Below, piece after piece: positions 46,469 to 57,367 of a DNA stretch of 64,000 nt. The position numbers and the translations under genes are program-made. Source of the stretch: Oikopleura dioica (taxonomy: Eukaryota; Chordata; Appendicularia; Copelata; Oikopleuridae); assembly GCA_907165135.1 (NCBI GenBank), contig OU015569.1:2542001-2606000 (forward strand), written 5' to 3'. How positions within the stretch are numbered: position 1 is the first letter of the stretch; the number at the start of each line of letters is the position of its first letter. The notes beneath the pieces were generated by a model, which was not told where the DNA came from, ran no database searches, and saw only the letters and a program-made list of their open reading frames with translations.

Positions 46469-49400
46469 TTATGATCTTGCTTGGAAAGGTACAGTCTTTT
46501 TCCGGGCGCGCCGCGGATATCTTTCGGTGAACGATGAGGCCGGTTCAGCGTCGGGTCGTTTCTTAACAACGGGGTTCTCGGGTTGATTTTGGCCGCAATA
46601 ATCCGGGTCCAGGTGCTGTGGACGGTCCTTGTAGAGAATACAGTGATGTCGGTGTACCCAACTGAGCTTTCCACTAATGTCCAGTCGAACTATAACGCCA
46701 TTAGTGTCCACCACTTCAAAGGGTCCATTCCAAGCGCCCTTGCTCTCCTTCGTTTCCGCGGACATGGGTCTTTTTAGCAGAACTCTGTCGCCTTTGGTTA
46801 TCGTTATTGGTTCAATTATAGATTTTCCCTTATTTTTAGCGACGAGGTCTGCTTCCGATTGAGCTAAATCGACGAGCTTGTGGACGCGGCTTAGGGTCGC
46901 GGCTATTTCAGTGGCGTACGTTTTTGGAGAATCCGCGGATGGGTTTTCGGCCATTTGTATTCCGTCGAACGAAGGTTTTCTTCCGTAAATAATTTCGAAT
47001 GGCGAGACGCGCGTTGCCACATTTTTGCATTTATTCATAGTACTCACCACTGATGGTAGAACTAATTCCCAACACAGATTTCGTTCCAAGGCGATTCCAT
47101 ATAACGCATTTTTGAGAACACGGTGCGATCGCTCTAGGCATCCAGTACTTTCCGGGCGATAAGGAACATGTAAATTCTGCTTGACTCCAAGCAAATGACA
47201 AAGCTCACTCAGCATTTCATTTCGGAAATGTTTACCTTGGTCGCTGCTGATAATCTTCGGGAAATCGTACAATAGAATGTGACGCATAATTTGGCGAGCA
47301 GCGTCACTTGCTCGGCACCTCGCAGTCGGATAAACTGACAAGAAACGACTGTATCCATCCATAATGGTTAATGCGTATGATTTACCGGTTTTCGATCGCT
47401 CGAGTTGTATAAAGTCGACATAAATGATTTCCCATGGTCGCTTGGCACGGTAAAGGGTCTGCATATCTGGTTTACCTTTCTGCATGTCCTGGCCTTTTCT
47501 TTTCAGGCAAATGTCGCAACTTGAGACAAATCCGCGGATATCGTCCAATTGGTCGGGCCACCACGACCATGATAGCAATTCCCTTGTTCGATCAACTCCG
47601 GTGTGCGCTTTGTGATGAGCAGCTTTTAAATAGTGAGGAATAAGGCTTTTGGGAAGCACAAGGCACTTCTTTTCCCCCCAGTTGATCGTCAAGGCTTTAC
47701 TCTCCGGATGGATTTCCAATTTTTTCGACCAGCGTTTGTATGATTCTATGCCGTAAAGACTATCTGGGACTTGCCATTTTTCCGCGGATATTTTGTTTTC
47801 TACAAAGTTTTTTACTGTACCTATGAGTTTATCTTCTGATTGAGCATTTTCAATTATCCGCAGCTCCAGGATAGGTACGTTTTCGCTCAGAACTCCTGTG
47901 GCAGCTGATTTTAAAGCATAAATTTCCGCGGCGACTTCTTTGTTTTCGAGGAGCATTTTCTGTGGTAAACTTTCACCACCGCACCATGACGGGATATAAA
48001 TTATGAGGTCGCTCTCTCCGGCCGGATTGTAGAATTTTCCTGCCAGTTCGTCGCTTGGTTTTTCGTTTTTCGCACAGACTTTGTGCCACGGTCGTGACAA
48101 TATATCTGCCAGGCAATTGTCTTGTCCTTTAATGTACTGAATTGTAAATCGAAACTTACTGAGTCGATCTTGCCATCTTTGGAGCTTGTCGTTTGCCATT
48201 ATTTTCTTGTCCAAGGCGCATAAAGCTTTGTGATCGGTGAGGCATAAGAATGGCTTTCCCTCCAAATAATATGAAAATTTCTCGATTGTCATCAATAGTG
48301 CGAAAGCTTCTCGTTCCGTCGTTGACCATTTCGATTCTGTTGACGACAGTGTTTTCGAATAAACGGCGATCAGTTTTTGTTTGTTGCCGAATTTTTGCAT
48401 AATGGCTCCTCCAATAGCCACTTTGGATGCATCGCAAACGACCACAAATGGTCGAGAAAAATCAGGAGACTAAATACCTTATTACTTGCCAAGATCCTTT
48501 TTGCGTTATCGAAGCTCGCTTGAGCGTCGTCATTCCACTGAAATGGTTTATTTTGCCTGTTCAGCACAGACATTTCTTTGACGATTGAGCTGAATGAGTT
48601 GATGGCCACTCGGTCACCAACGTTGCATGAGATCCAGCTTTTCCACCAACCAAGGGTTCCGAGGACTGACATTAATTCCTTCCTGTTCCGCGGTGGCTGC
48701 AATTCCTTTATTGCTTTCATGTTTTCTTCTGGGATGCTTATCCCTTCCGCGGAAATTTGTCGGCCCATGAATTTTGTTGATCGCCGGCCGAAATTGCACT
48801 TTTTTCCCCCCAGCTTGACGCCGAATTTTTCGCAGGCATCCAAAACCTGCTCCAAGACCTGAAGATGCGTTTCTTCGTCACGGCTATGTAGCAATATATC
48901 ATCCACATAGCTTTTGAAGTTGTTTTGTAGCTTCACCGTCCCTAGCATTTTTGCGACACATTTGCAAAATGCGTCGCCGCTGTGTTTCATTCCAAACGGC
49001 ATTCTGATGTACTGATACAGCTTGTCCTTATAATAAAAATTCGTTTTATGTCGGTCGTCTGGGTGGATTTCCATGTTCCAATATGCCGCGTTTATATCAA
49101 TGTCAGAGAAGATGTGGTTTCCAGTCTCAATGTCCGCAAACAAACAATCTATATTTGGCACGTTCCAGATGTCCGTCTCCTCTGTGAGGCACTGGTTAAG
49201 CCCGGACTTGAAATCGGAGCATACTCTTATATCGTCGTCTTTTTTAGGGACAATGACTAGTGGACTGTGAAAACCCTTTCCGTCGGGGCACTCCTCGATT
49301 ATCTTCCCATTGAGCATCGTTTCCATCTTACCATCTACTTTCGGTTGCAGATGTTTGGCTATTGGCCGCGGTCGAGCGCTTTTCGTTAATCCAGGGATTG

Positions 49401-49977
49401 TCGGGATCCTCACTTGCTCCGAAAACAGGCCTACTTTATCGTTTGGCCCTTTGAAAACTTTTTGCTTTCGGAAGAGGATGTTGATGAATCGTTCGAAATT
49501 TTCACCTTTGAAGATAGTGTTGTCGAGTTTTAGTTCTTTCGTTTTCTCCAGTAGTTCCACCTTTTGCTGCGTCGTTAATTTGCTGACTTCCATCCTAAAC
49601 AGCGCGTTGACTTCTGACCAAGGGAATAGGACCCTTCGGCCAGAGTGAATCATTATTTCCATTCCATAACCGGCGATTTTGAAGTTTCCGTGCTCGCTGC
49701 TTGAGTGTCCTATGATAAAATCTTTGCCGAGGATTGCCGGCAAACCTTCTCTCACGATGTAAAAGCATACACCGCGGAATTTGTAATTTGATTGGTGAGC
49801 TTTCACTATTGCGGATATCCTACCAATTGATTTTATTCTTCCACATCCGCGGAATTCCATTGAAGTTGGCTCGATAAACTTGTGAAGTGACGATGGAAGG
49901 AGATGCATTGGCAAAATACATTTGTCAGATCCGCTGTCGACCAATGCAGTGACTTTTAGTGTAAATCCATTCATCAT
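46469..49977 (-). CDS. pol: Retrotransposon pol (PR-RT-RNase H-IN), with one frame break
   Basis: Protease: DSGS active site near the start (TALVDSGSDKC). Reverse transcriptase: PFGMKHSGDAF and the catalytic YVDD (SYVDDILLHS). RNase H: VVCDASKVAIGG, the STTEREAFALL motif and TDHKAL. Integrase: HHCC zinc-binding region (HHKAHTGVDRTRELL ... CDICLKRKG), then the DDE triad in VDFIQLE, SSDQGKHF and CLERSHR, followed by a GPF-type module (AWNGPFEVVD). A single-base frame break lies between RT and RNase H (about 48,445-48,480), so RNase H and integrase are out of frame in this copy. Upstream, the pol frame is open back into the gag end in the -1 frame, so -1 frameshifting is the likely way pol is expressed. 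Confidence 0.95.
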
Positions 49978-50063
49978 AAGCGTAATTTTTGTGTTGAAGA
50001 AAGAATTAGTGATATTTGTGCTGCACGATAAGCATGCTGATAATTCGCACTCATTACCAGCAT

Positions 50064-51098
50064 TTATAGAAAAACCGACGCTTCATTTTCCTCTGGTAGA
50101 CGTTCTTCTTCATTTGCTTGAGCAACGAAAGTGTTGGTCTTCTTACCGCGGTCTTCTTGTCGTTTAGGTTTCTCGTGACGAAATCTGCAGTTTTTGACTC
50201 TGCAGTTCCCCGCGGCAAAATATTTGCATATTGGCATTTTTGACTTTGGTTTCTGGCTCTGGCGTGCGAAAAATACTGATCCGCCCTGATTGGTTGTTTG
50301 AGAAATCAGGAATTCGACTTTTGTCGCGATTGTTTGAGCATCTGAGATTTGAGCCCATTCATTGGCCATGTGTGCATGCACCGAAGGTTTCGTGACTTTC
50401 AATCGCCCCGCGATAATGCTCGCAGAAACGAAGTCGAATATGTCATCCGCGGTTGGAGCATTACTATCGTCGTTTTCTTGTGTGCCCGGGTTCTTTTTCA
50501 TTTTGGTTCGGCGGATTTGAGCGCAAATAGCGGCTTTAGCCGGCTCCATACGATCTTCTATGTCCTGCGCGTACTTTTTCCACGGTGAATTTTCGTCGAA
50601 TTGCGTTTCCATTACTCTTGTTAAGAGTTGCAGCGCTGATAATCCCGAATCGTATGTTAAATTTAACCACTCGCGCAGCTCAATCCAAGTTTTCGTCGAT
50701 TTTGTTGCGTTTTTAAGCCGCGAGTAAATTGAAGGGCTGAAGCGCAGCTTAACCTTTGACGCGAAGATTTCGTGCAATTTTGGGTCATCGGCGATATAAA
50801 TTTCGTAAATTTGTGTTACTTTGGAAGTGAACACCGATGTTTCATCGAAATCTCGCCCGCTGTATGTTAATTCGTTCAGGGCATTTTCCGCGGATTTGAT
50901 CGCACTTGCCTGCTCTCTTGTTAACTCGTTACCTTCCACTTTGATCCCGTCGATGGCGATGTCCAGCTTTGCCTTGAGTTTCTTCTGTAATTCTTTTTTC
51001 TCTTTTGTGGCTGCTGAATTTGGCGAATTGAGCGCCGTTATTTCTTCATCTAGCTCAGCGATCGTTTCTCGGATCCATTTGAGAGTTTCGAGCGACAT
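50064..51098 (-). CDS. gag: Retrotransposon gag
   Basis: 344 residues from ATG 51098. The N-terminal two-thirds is helical, as in capsid proteins (WIELREWLNLTYDSGLSAL). The C-terminal basic region has one zinc motif, CKYFAAGNCRVKNCRFRH. Its Cys/His spacing (C-x7-C-x4-C-x3-H) is that of a CCCH finger, not the usual retroviral CCHC knuckle (C-x2-C-x4-H-x4-C). The stop at 50064 is overlapped by the open pol frame. Confidence 0.9.
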   Translation of the reverse strand: MSLETLKWIRETIAELDEEITALNSPNSAATKEKKELQKKLKAKLDIAIDGIKVEGNELTREQASAIKSAENALNELTYSGRDFDETSVFTSKVTQIYEIYIADDPKLHEIFASKVKLRFSPSIYSRLKNATKSTKTWIELREWLNLTYDSGLSALQLLTRVMETQFDENSPWKKYAQDIEDRMEPAKAAICAQIRRTKMKKNPGTQENDDSNAPTADDIFDFVSASIIAGRLKVTKPSVHAHMANEWAQISDAQTIATKVEFLISQTTNQGGSVFFARQSQKPKSKMPICKYFAAGNCRVKNCRFRHEKPKRQEDRGKKTNTFVAQANEEERLPEENEASVFL

Positions 51099-51353
51099 GG
51101 CGAAAAGCAGTTAGGTGACTCTTTTGAATGGCGTTACCTTATTGGTGCACTCAGATTTCAATTTCGATAGGTTTCGAAATTGCTGAGTGACCTCCGTGAA
51201 GGGTTTGATTCCCGCTCAGGATTAATCCACGTGATTGGCTGAAACCACAACTTGCGTTTTCCTCTCGGCGAATTGGTCCACCAAGATGATTTTCTTCCCA
51301 AATTAGCTTCTCTAGATGGCTGGCTGGGAATGGGTGTTGTAGGACCGTGGGGT

Positions 51354-51374
51354 CGATTTTTCCTGGTACCAGTA
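51354..51374 (-). other. Probable primer-binding site
   Basis: Three bases inside the 5' LTR the minus strand reads TGGTACCAGGAAAAATCG. The TGG start is typical of a tRNA 3'-CCA complement, but I could not assign the tRNA. Confidence 0.5.
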
Positions 51375-51567
51375 TGTTGTGGTAACGATTTGCCTTGCAA
51401 GAGAATTGGAGAGCAATTATCCGCGGTTTTTATAAAAGCGTATATTAGGCTAGTTTTCAAGTTAAAGAGTGAACAGAAAACGAGGCTTGCGCCGGCGAAA
51501 GTTATGAACAGCAGGTGCACGAGGCGAATCTCCAAATAAGGGAATCGGCAGATTCGCGATCACAACA
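51375..51567 (-). repeat. 5' LTR
   Basis: 193 bp, identical to the 3' LTR, TG...CA ends. Flanked outside by the GTAA duplication (51568-51571). Confidence 0.97.
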
Positions 51568-51599
51568 GTAACATGCGAGTCGGACAGGAAATTGGAAAG

Positions 51600-52802
51600 T
51601 TAGATTCTCGTGTTGCTGTATTCTGTGTAGACTTTTGTTCGGCGAGAGCGGTTCTTGTTCTTTCTCGACTTTCGCTCATCTTCACTGTTTCGAGCTGGAT
51701 CGTAAACTGATAAAGACGGCTGGAAGTTAGCATCAAAGGCGTCACCAAGTGAGGAAGAGCCTCCAGAAGAACTTGAAGAAGATGAAGACGACGAGCCATT
51801 TGAATTGCGCCTTTGTCGTCTGCGAACTCGCTTTTTCGGATTCTCGCTCGACTCCGAACTCACGGATGACCTGATAAGTTAAGCTGATTCTTTCGAAAGC
51901 TGCTTATTTTTTTTACCTGTTGAGGAAAGAAACGACAATGAGGATCAAGAGTAAAAATCCAGCGGTTCCGCCGATGATTCCCCAGCCCACTTTCAAGTCA
52001 ACAGCTGTCGTATCATCTAAGAGGGAAATGAAGACCTTCTGAAGAAAGTTCATCTACCTACCTTGATACATGAAATAAACAAGAGATCCGGCAACTGTAT
52101 AAAACACCAGTTGGCCTACTGTCATCAAAGTCGCCTGAAAATATGTCGTTTTCATAAGAATCGTTACAAATACCTTGAGAATATTGCTGAATTTGTTCGC
52201 CAGTGCAAATCCCTGAAGAATAATGAGAAATCCAATGCTCGAAAATGTCCCAATAACGATGCTCTCTGTTTCGTCGAAAATTCTCACTGAAAGAATGAAA
52301 TCAACAACGACAGACTCTTCTTTAGTTTTACCTTCTTTGAGGACTTTTAGGTCAATTATCTCGTCGGGCTTTTCGACTGTACGTCTAAGGCAATCCGATC
52401 CTATGTAGTTCATCGAATACGCTGTAAAATCGACATCAACAGTCATTTTCCAAAGTTTATTTCCAGTATCACCAAAGGATTCAGTTTCATTCGATTTCAT
52501 TTCAAAGCCTTCCAGCTCACACTCTTTGAAAGCATTTCATGGAAAAGACGGTCAAAAATTTATCATTACCATTAACCGCGAGGTTAAAAAGATCATCAAA
52601 GTAAACAGCATTCGGTAAATCAGCTTCTTTGCTAAACGCTTTTGTTTTAACTTCTGTCTTTACAACGAGCCGGTGGGTTTGCGCACTCGCTATCTTTCTC
52701 GGTGAAAACAGAGTTTATCTAAGATGAGGTGCATGTCATCTGTATCAATCACTGTCCTGTCTGTATCTGAAGCGCGAGAAAAGATAAAAAAGGAAGCATC
52801 AT
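51600..52802 (-). CDS. Multi-pass membrane protein with Cys-containing ectodomain, unknown
   Basis: Tandem ATGs at 52802 give a signal-peptide-like start (MMLPFLSFLALQ). Next is an ectodomain (THRLVVKTEVKTKAF, MTVDVDFTAYSMNYIGSDCL). Hydrophobic segments follow: SIVIGTFSSIGFLIILQGFA, QLVFYTVAGSLVYFM and GGTAGFLLLILIVVSFL. The cytoplasmic tail is Ser- and Arg-rich (KKRVRRRQRRNSNG plus poly-Ser), stop at 51600. Introns of about 45-60 nt are visible near 52,560, 52,170, 52,040 and 51,890. The first junction fits only a GA-AG intron (ACAG|GACAGT...GATAG). The gene's native AATAAA signals (near 46,122-46,135 on the minus strand) are now separated from the stop by the retrotransposon. Confidence 0.6.
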
Positions 52803-53218
52803 GTTCTGACCCGTCAACGTTTGACAAGTGAAGTCGTAATACCTGCCACAACTGCGCGAATTACGCGAAAATATTTGACTAGCGCTAATAATGCCAATAT
52901 GACAATATGATAAAAGAGCATCCGAGACTTCCTGCACAAACTTCCACAAACTCAAAATTCCGAAAACAAAAGTGTATTTTCCCTTTTTTGTTTCATCCAT
53001 TTTATCGCGACTTTTGATTAAACCTCAGTCGCGTTTTCAAGTAATTTGCAATATAGGAATTCTATATTCGTGCAATAGTTCAAATGTTCGTTGAATTCAA
53101 GCATATTTCTGTATATACTTCACCACAGTATATATTCAGATATACTTTATTCATAAATATTCAATCATAAATCAGCGATTTCGTCATTTGTTCTCAGAAG
53201 CAGATTGAAGGAAGTCCT
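52803..53218. other. Intergenic, AT-rich
   Basis: Short palindromic TATATACTT words near 53,112-53,150. I see no supported gene. Confidence 0.3.
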
Positions 53219-54147
53219 CTAAGGTGCGCTAGAAACGCTCAATTGGAAAGACGAAAACAACCGATTGATTATCACCTGGTGACGGATCGAGTTTAAATGA
53301 TGGAGCAGTTGAACTTCGCTGTTCATAATACAGTCGCAGGGCTTGCACTTGTACCTTCCAATTTCGCGCTTTTTATCCGCCTTCCTGTCCATCAACCCAA
53401 GCTCGATCATTTTATGTTTTGTCGATTGCACATGAGCCTAATCGAATAAATTCATTTTCGAACCCCTTTTTCAACCCTTCTGACCTTGAGTTGTTGAGCC
53501 GAATTTAAAAAGAGATTGCACGATTTGCAAAATAAGTCTTCGTTTTCCGTCGCCTTTTTGATTTCTTTCACCTTTTCGATAAATTCTGGCAGCGGGTCGG
53601 GAATAGTTAGCATTGCGCGTTTTAGAATCTTTCGGTTTTTCAGAATTGCATTTGAGCATTTTTTCTTAAAATCATTTAGAAAGCGCTATTTAGGGCTGGT
53701 CTTGGCAACCTGTTTATAAAACCTGAGTCAGGACATGGAATATATGCAATTACAGCCTATTGAAAAGCCGCAAAGCGGCTTCGCAAAATTATCTTTTCAA
53801 TCTAGTGTTGAATTCTAGCGGCTTTACGATAATGATCATTCAGCTCTGACTCTGGTTATTTATACATGTTATTGAGCTCACATTTAGGGATCTAATCGTA
53901 CCTTTTTCGAGATAAATCCATTTGCCAATTGATGCGTTAGAGGAAGTTTGAGCACTTGGGGCGAGTAAAACATCATCGGCTGGACAACTCCCCGTTGAGA
54001 ATTGCCCATCAAAGTCTGTTGGTTTGGAATCATGTGTGGCAGAGTCATATTCGGAGTTTGTTGGAGCATGGTATTGTAAAAGTACACTGGCGGCTGAGAG
54101 CTTCCGTTGCCGAACTGGGTTGAACTGGGCTTGTGAAGAGGATTCAT
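53219..54147 (-). CDS. Protein with two C2H2 fingers of the dsRNA-binding/matrin type
   Basis: Exon 1 (ATG 54147) is Gln/Pro/Met-rich (SSQPPVYFYNTMLQQTPNM). Exon 2 (about 53,682-53,488) reads NAILKNRKILKRAMLTIPDP, then finger 1, LFCKSCNLFLNSAQQLK, completed by the next exon (QSTKHKMIELG). Finger 2 is YKCKPCDCIMNSEVQLLHHL then NSIRH. C-x2-C-x12-H-x5-H spacing with a K/R-H end is typical of U1-like or ZNF346/ZNF385-type fingers that bind double-stranded RNA. The intron between exons 1 and 2 (GTACGATTAG...TTTTAAG) contains a complete family A element. The C-terminal end after finger 2 may use another exon. Confidence 0.65.
53701..53877. repeat. Family A element, complete, in an intron
   Basis: CTTGGCAACCTGTTTATAAA at the left and TTATTTATACATGTTATTG at the right, with an internal AAAGCCGCAAAGCGGCTTCG hairpin. 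Confidence 0.88.
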
Positions 54148-54322
54148 TCCTATTCCTCAGTGGTTGTAGCTCGATTCAGGCTCAGATTTAAATTCTCTAC
54201 TGGTGCAAGATTATTTTTGTGACACAATGCAGTTCTTGCTGATAATGGGCAACACGAAAATTAAACGGATAATTATCGCGACCCTCTTTATTTACGAGCT
54301 GCTGAGGGACTTGCAAGGAAAA

Positions 54323-54493
54323 TTACTCCCCTGCAGATTTATGCGTTTTGGGCCCCACGCGACCACTCAATTCGAAATTTAGATCATTTGAGTTTCTCTG
54401 AGCTTTCCTTGGAATGAATGAATTAGTTTTCTTGCTGCTGTAGGAGATTTTGCGACTATTGATGCACTGCATGACATTTCTGCAAACCACCAT
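54323..54493 (-). CDS. Possible 56-residue protein, unknown
   Basis: ATG 54493 opens a short basic frame (VVCRNVMQCINSRKISYSSK, SFIPRKAQRNSNDLNFEL) ending at TAA 54323. No intron or homology. It lies between two minus-strand genes with tight spacing. It could be a small organelle protein or chance. Confidence 0.3.
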   Translation of the reverse strand: MVVCRNVMQCINSRKISYSSKKTNSFIPRKAQRNSNDLNFELSGRVGPKTHKSAGE

Positions 54494-54571
54494 TTTATGA
54501 AATGAATACAACGAAGATCGAGTTCAAGTCGAAGGACGTATATTTTTCGTAGATTTATTTACTTGAATGCA

Positions 54572-55647
54572 TCAATTCATAGTAATGTTGATGAGAAGAC
54601 GGTGGTCCTCATCACCTCCAACTTTATGTCCTTCAACATAAAATTTGACGCGCTCTTTTCCTTCGCCGACAGTTTCGCTCCAATCATCGTCGAAAAACAG
54701 CTCAGCTTCTTCCTTAGGCTTATCGTGCCAACAATCAAATATTTCAACATCGACATCGAAATCAATTTTTGGCTTTTCTCCTAAATAAATAACACACTCA
54801 TTAGAAATTGTAAAAAAATCTACCGAAAATGGTTTTGCCGTTGGTTTCGATTTGAATTTGATAATCTTGCCTCCCTTTCCATCGCGCGTTACCCGCGCTG
54901 TCCTCCAAGCACTTGATAATCAGTCTCCAACCGTCTTTTTCGACATCGAAGTTCATTCCTGATGATGTCTTTTGTAAGATTTTACGAGTTACATTCACCC
55001 AATTGCAACAACTTTAAAATAAAATCTCCTTCCTTAATATGCACCTCAGTTGCTCCAGCAATAATCAAAGCCAAGACATTTTCGATGTCCTTTTCGTTCA
55101 TCTCCTTCCATGTCGAATAATCCCCTACTTCGCTTCGATATCCATAACCAATTTTCGTAACTCCCTCCAGCTCTTTAATATATATATTTTATCAACTACT
55201 AAGAATAACGCTAAAATACCTGAGTCATGCTTTTCCAATCCAATAGCTCCAAGAAAACTGTCGAGCTTAGTCGTTGCCGCGGCTTTGCATTTTTTCTTGA
55301 GTTCGAGATCATCTTTTGCTTTCTTGGCCTTCTTAATCGCTGCCTTAGCTGCTTTCATCGCTGCTGCTTCGTCTTCAATTTTACATTCGGCGACAGCCGT
55401 GAGTAGGAAACGCTGTCTCTTCGCGCAAGTTGAGCACCATTTCTTGCCTTCCCAAACTCCAAGTGATCTAAATTTTTTCTCATAATTATGATAACATCGT
55501 TTCAACAAACTCTTTCTCGCTGCAGCGGTCGCATAACTCTTCCTTGATTTCAACTTTCTTTTGCTTCTCAGCACTTTCATCCTTTTGGTCCATATTGGCT
55601 TCATCAACATCCATCTTCCGTTTTCCTTGTGCCTTCTTGGGAGCCAT
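54572..55647 (-). CDS. Zinc-ribbon-containing protein, unknown
   Basis: ATG 55647 starts with a nuclear-type basic sequence (MAPKKAQGKRKMDVDEANM), then CDRC. The next exon supplies WEGKKWCSTCAKRQRF, so a four-Cys zinc site spans the intron. A Lys/Ala helix follows (MKAAKAAIKKAKKAKDDLEL). Later exons encode TKIGYGYRSEVGDYSTWKEM, GMNFDVEKDGWRLIIKCLED, and an acidic end with DFDVDVEIFDCWHDKPKEEA, stop at 54572. The join near 55,090-55,000 has no simple GT-AG solution in frame. I do not recognise the family. The first ~50 residues suggest a nuclear protein. Confidence 0.5.
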
Positions 55648-55914
55648 TTTCGTCGTTCGTCGTCTCTCGATTTTTTGAAGACTGAATCTAAAATCTCCGG
55701 CACGCCCTTTTAAACACCTTTCGAGCCGAGTTCCAGAAAAGGCGGGCGCTCAAGACCGGTCTCACAGACGAGTTTCGGAAGAAAAAATGAGTGTATTCGA
55801 TTGAAAAGATTCAAATTGAATGATTCGACTTCATTTTCAGAAGTTAATTTTTTATTATTTGCCAAAATAAGACGGCTCGGATAAGATTTACAGACTGATC
55901 AGTAGAGAAAGACA

Positions 55915-57363
55915 TTAACTCGGCGGAGTACTACACGAAATACTTGAGAAGTTTGTTTTCTGAGTGTCGACGGAAATGGTTTTCTGGACAGCTTGCTTGG
56001 GACTTGTGTCTTGCGCTTTTTTCTTGTGGTAAATGCTTCCGACGAAATCGGGGATTTTGAGAAATATTGGCACTGAGTGGAAGCAAACGACGATCTTCCA
56101 GGCGAGATGCGAACAAAGTCCTCTCACAGGGTTGAAATAGTGCGTTTCCGGATCCCAATCGACCGAGAAGAACCAAGCAACAACGACCAGAAAGTTGAAT
56201 GTAGCTCGGAGGATTACTATTAAATGAAATAAGTTTCAATACAAATTGAAATGCTCGAGAAAGACCGGGGCATCAACTGTACCTTCCAATAAATATTTCC
56301 TGAAGTTCTGGAGGCTCTTCTTTGGAATATTCCAGCTGTAGTTTTCCGCCTCTTCTTCTTGGCATCTAATATGGCATTTGACTTTTTGCAGCGCCGCCAG
56401 TGAGAGAATTATCGACAGAATTCCCGGGCAGAGAATAAAAAACACCAGCATTGTCCAGAATGTAAATTTTTCTGAAAACTCATCTCCGACGATAACGGGG
56501 CTTTTTTTCTCGATTCAGACATTGATCTACTATTAGTAGCAATTGGAGAGAAAAGAATAGTCTGAAACATTCCTTAGGGTTACTTGATTGATTCTGACAA
56601 AGTCGCCGTTAGTCCGCAATCCGACCAGAACAAGCAGAACTATTGGCACCACCAGAATAAGGCCTGATAAAAGTCAAATAATCAAAATAAATTAATAAAA
56701 ATAATCTTACAAGACATGAGTCCAGCGTACAGAAAACTGGTCCCGATTTTGGCGGACACTTTGGAAAAGCAGGTGTTTTTCTTTTTGTTCATCAGCTTGT
56801 CGATTTCTCCAAGAAATGTAAGAGACACCAAAATGAGGAGAACTGAGTGCCAGTGGTTTACGAACCAGGCAAGGCTTTCCATTACTATAATCACTGTAGC
56901 GAACGTCTCTGTCAGTTCCAGGGCTGTTTACTGTATCCCGGGCTTGGTAACCTGTGTTGGCCTGACTCAGGGTTTCTTCACAGGTTGCCGAGCCCAGACT
57001 GTATCTATCTTCTATTTTGAGTTTTAATTTACAGTTAGGGTTAAAGTTAGGAGTCCTAATTTCAAAGAAAATAAGCAGCCCTGATCAATGGAGAAACTAC
57101 AGAAGCAAGATTTTCCACCCTGTCCAATTTTAAAGAAAGAACACCATCATCAGCCAGAATTCCGCCAAGAGTAGCCAGTTCTCCAATAATATGCGAAGCA
57201 CAGAAAAGAATCGAACTTGAAAAGGGCTCAAAAGTGACCTCGTGTGAACTCTTACAAGCTTCTTACGTATCCCTGCGTAAGCTGCTCGATTGGAGTAAAT
57301 AAACATTTAGGGTGACTTTTTTCAGCCGGGCCTGATGGCAATTACTGTCTTCCACAGGGCCAT
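55915..57363 (-). CDS. Multi-pass (at least four) membrane protein, unknown
   Basis: Exons on the minus strand give several hydrophobic segments: SSSILFCASHIIGELATLGG (about 57,240-57,065, an exon without its own ATG), WHSVLLILVSLTFLG, LILVVPIVLLVLVGL, MLVFFILCPGILSIILSLA and FNFLVVVAWFFSV. The soluble C-terminal tail ends at 55915. A possible first exon starts at ATG 57363 (MALWKTVIAI), only 5 bp from the stop of the upstream gene. The intron near 56,995-56,935 contains the short family A copy. Its donor side is not GT, and protein continuity suggests LIRA|LELTETF. Tetraspan-like topology, but no signature motif. Confidence 0.5.
56938..56996. repeat. Short family A element (59 bp) in an intron
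   Basis: GGGCTTGGTAACCTGTG is mirrored by CACAGGTTGCCGAGCCC around a single CCTGACTCAGGG core. A minimal, highly palindromic copy. Confidence 0.85.
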
Positions 57364-57367
57364 GTGC

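Larger units (their letters stand above)
46150..51567 (-). mobile_element. Complete Ty3/gypsy-type LTR retrotransposon (5,418 bp)
   Basis: Two identical 193-bp LTRs (TGTTG...CAACA) bound a minus-strand gag-pol unit. The 4-bp GTAA repeats at 46146-46149 and 51568-51571 are the target-site duplication. Order on the minus strand: LTR, 276-nt leader, gag, protease, reverse transcriptase, RNase H, integrase, polypurine tract, LTR. No env frame is present. RNase H before integrase and a GPF-type module after integrase place it in Ty3/gypsy (the larvacean Tor-type elements are the natural comparison). Identical LTRs imply a recent insertion, but pol carries a frame break. It sits 32 bp past the stop of the membrane-protein gene at 51600, in the same orientation. 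Confidence 0.97.

Noticed and set aside
51200-51222. GGGTTTGATTCCCGC, a B-box-like match suggesting a tRNA
   Set aside because: No A box or cloverleaf is present, and it lies in the retrotransposon leader.
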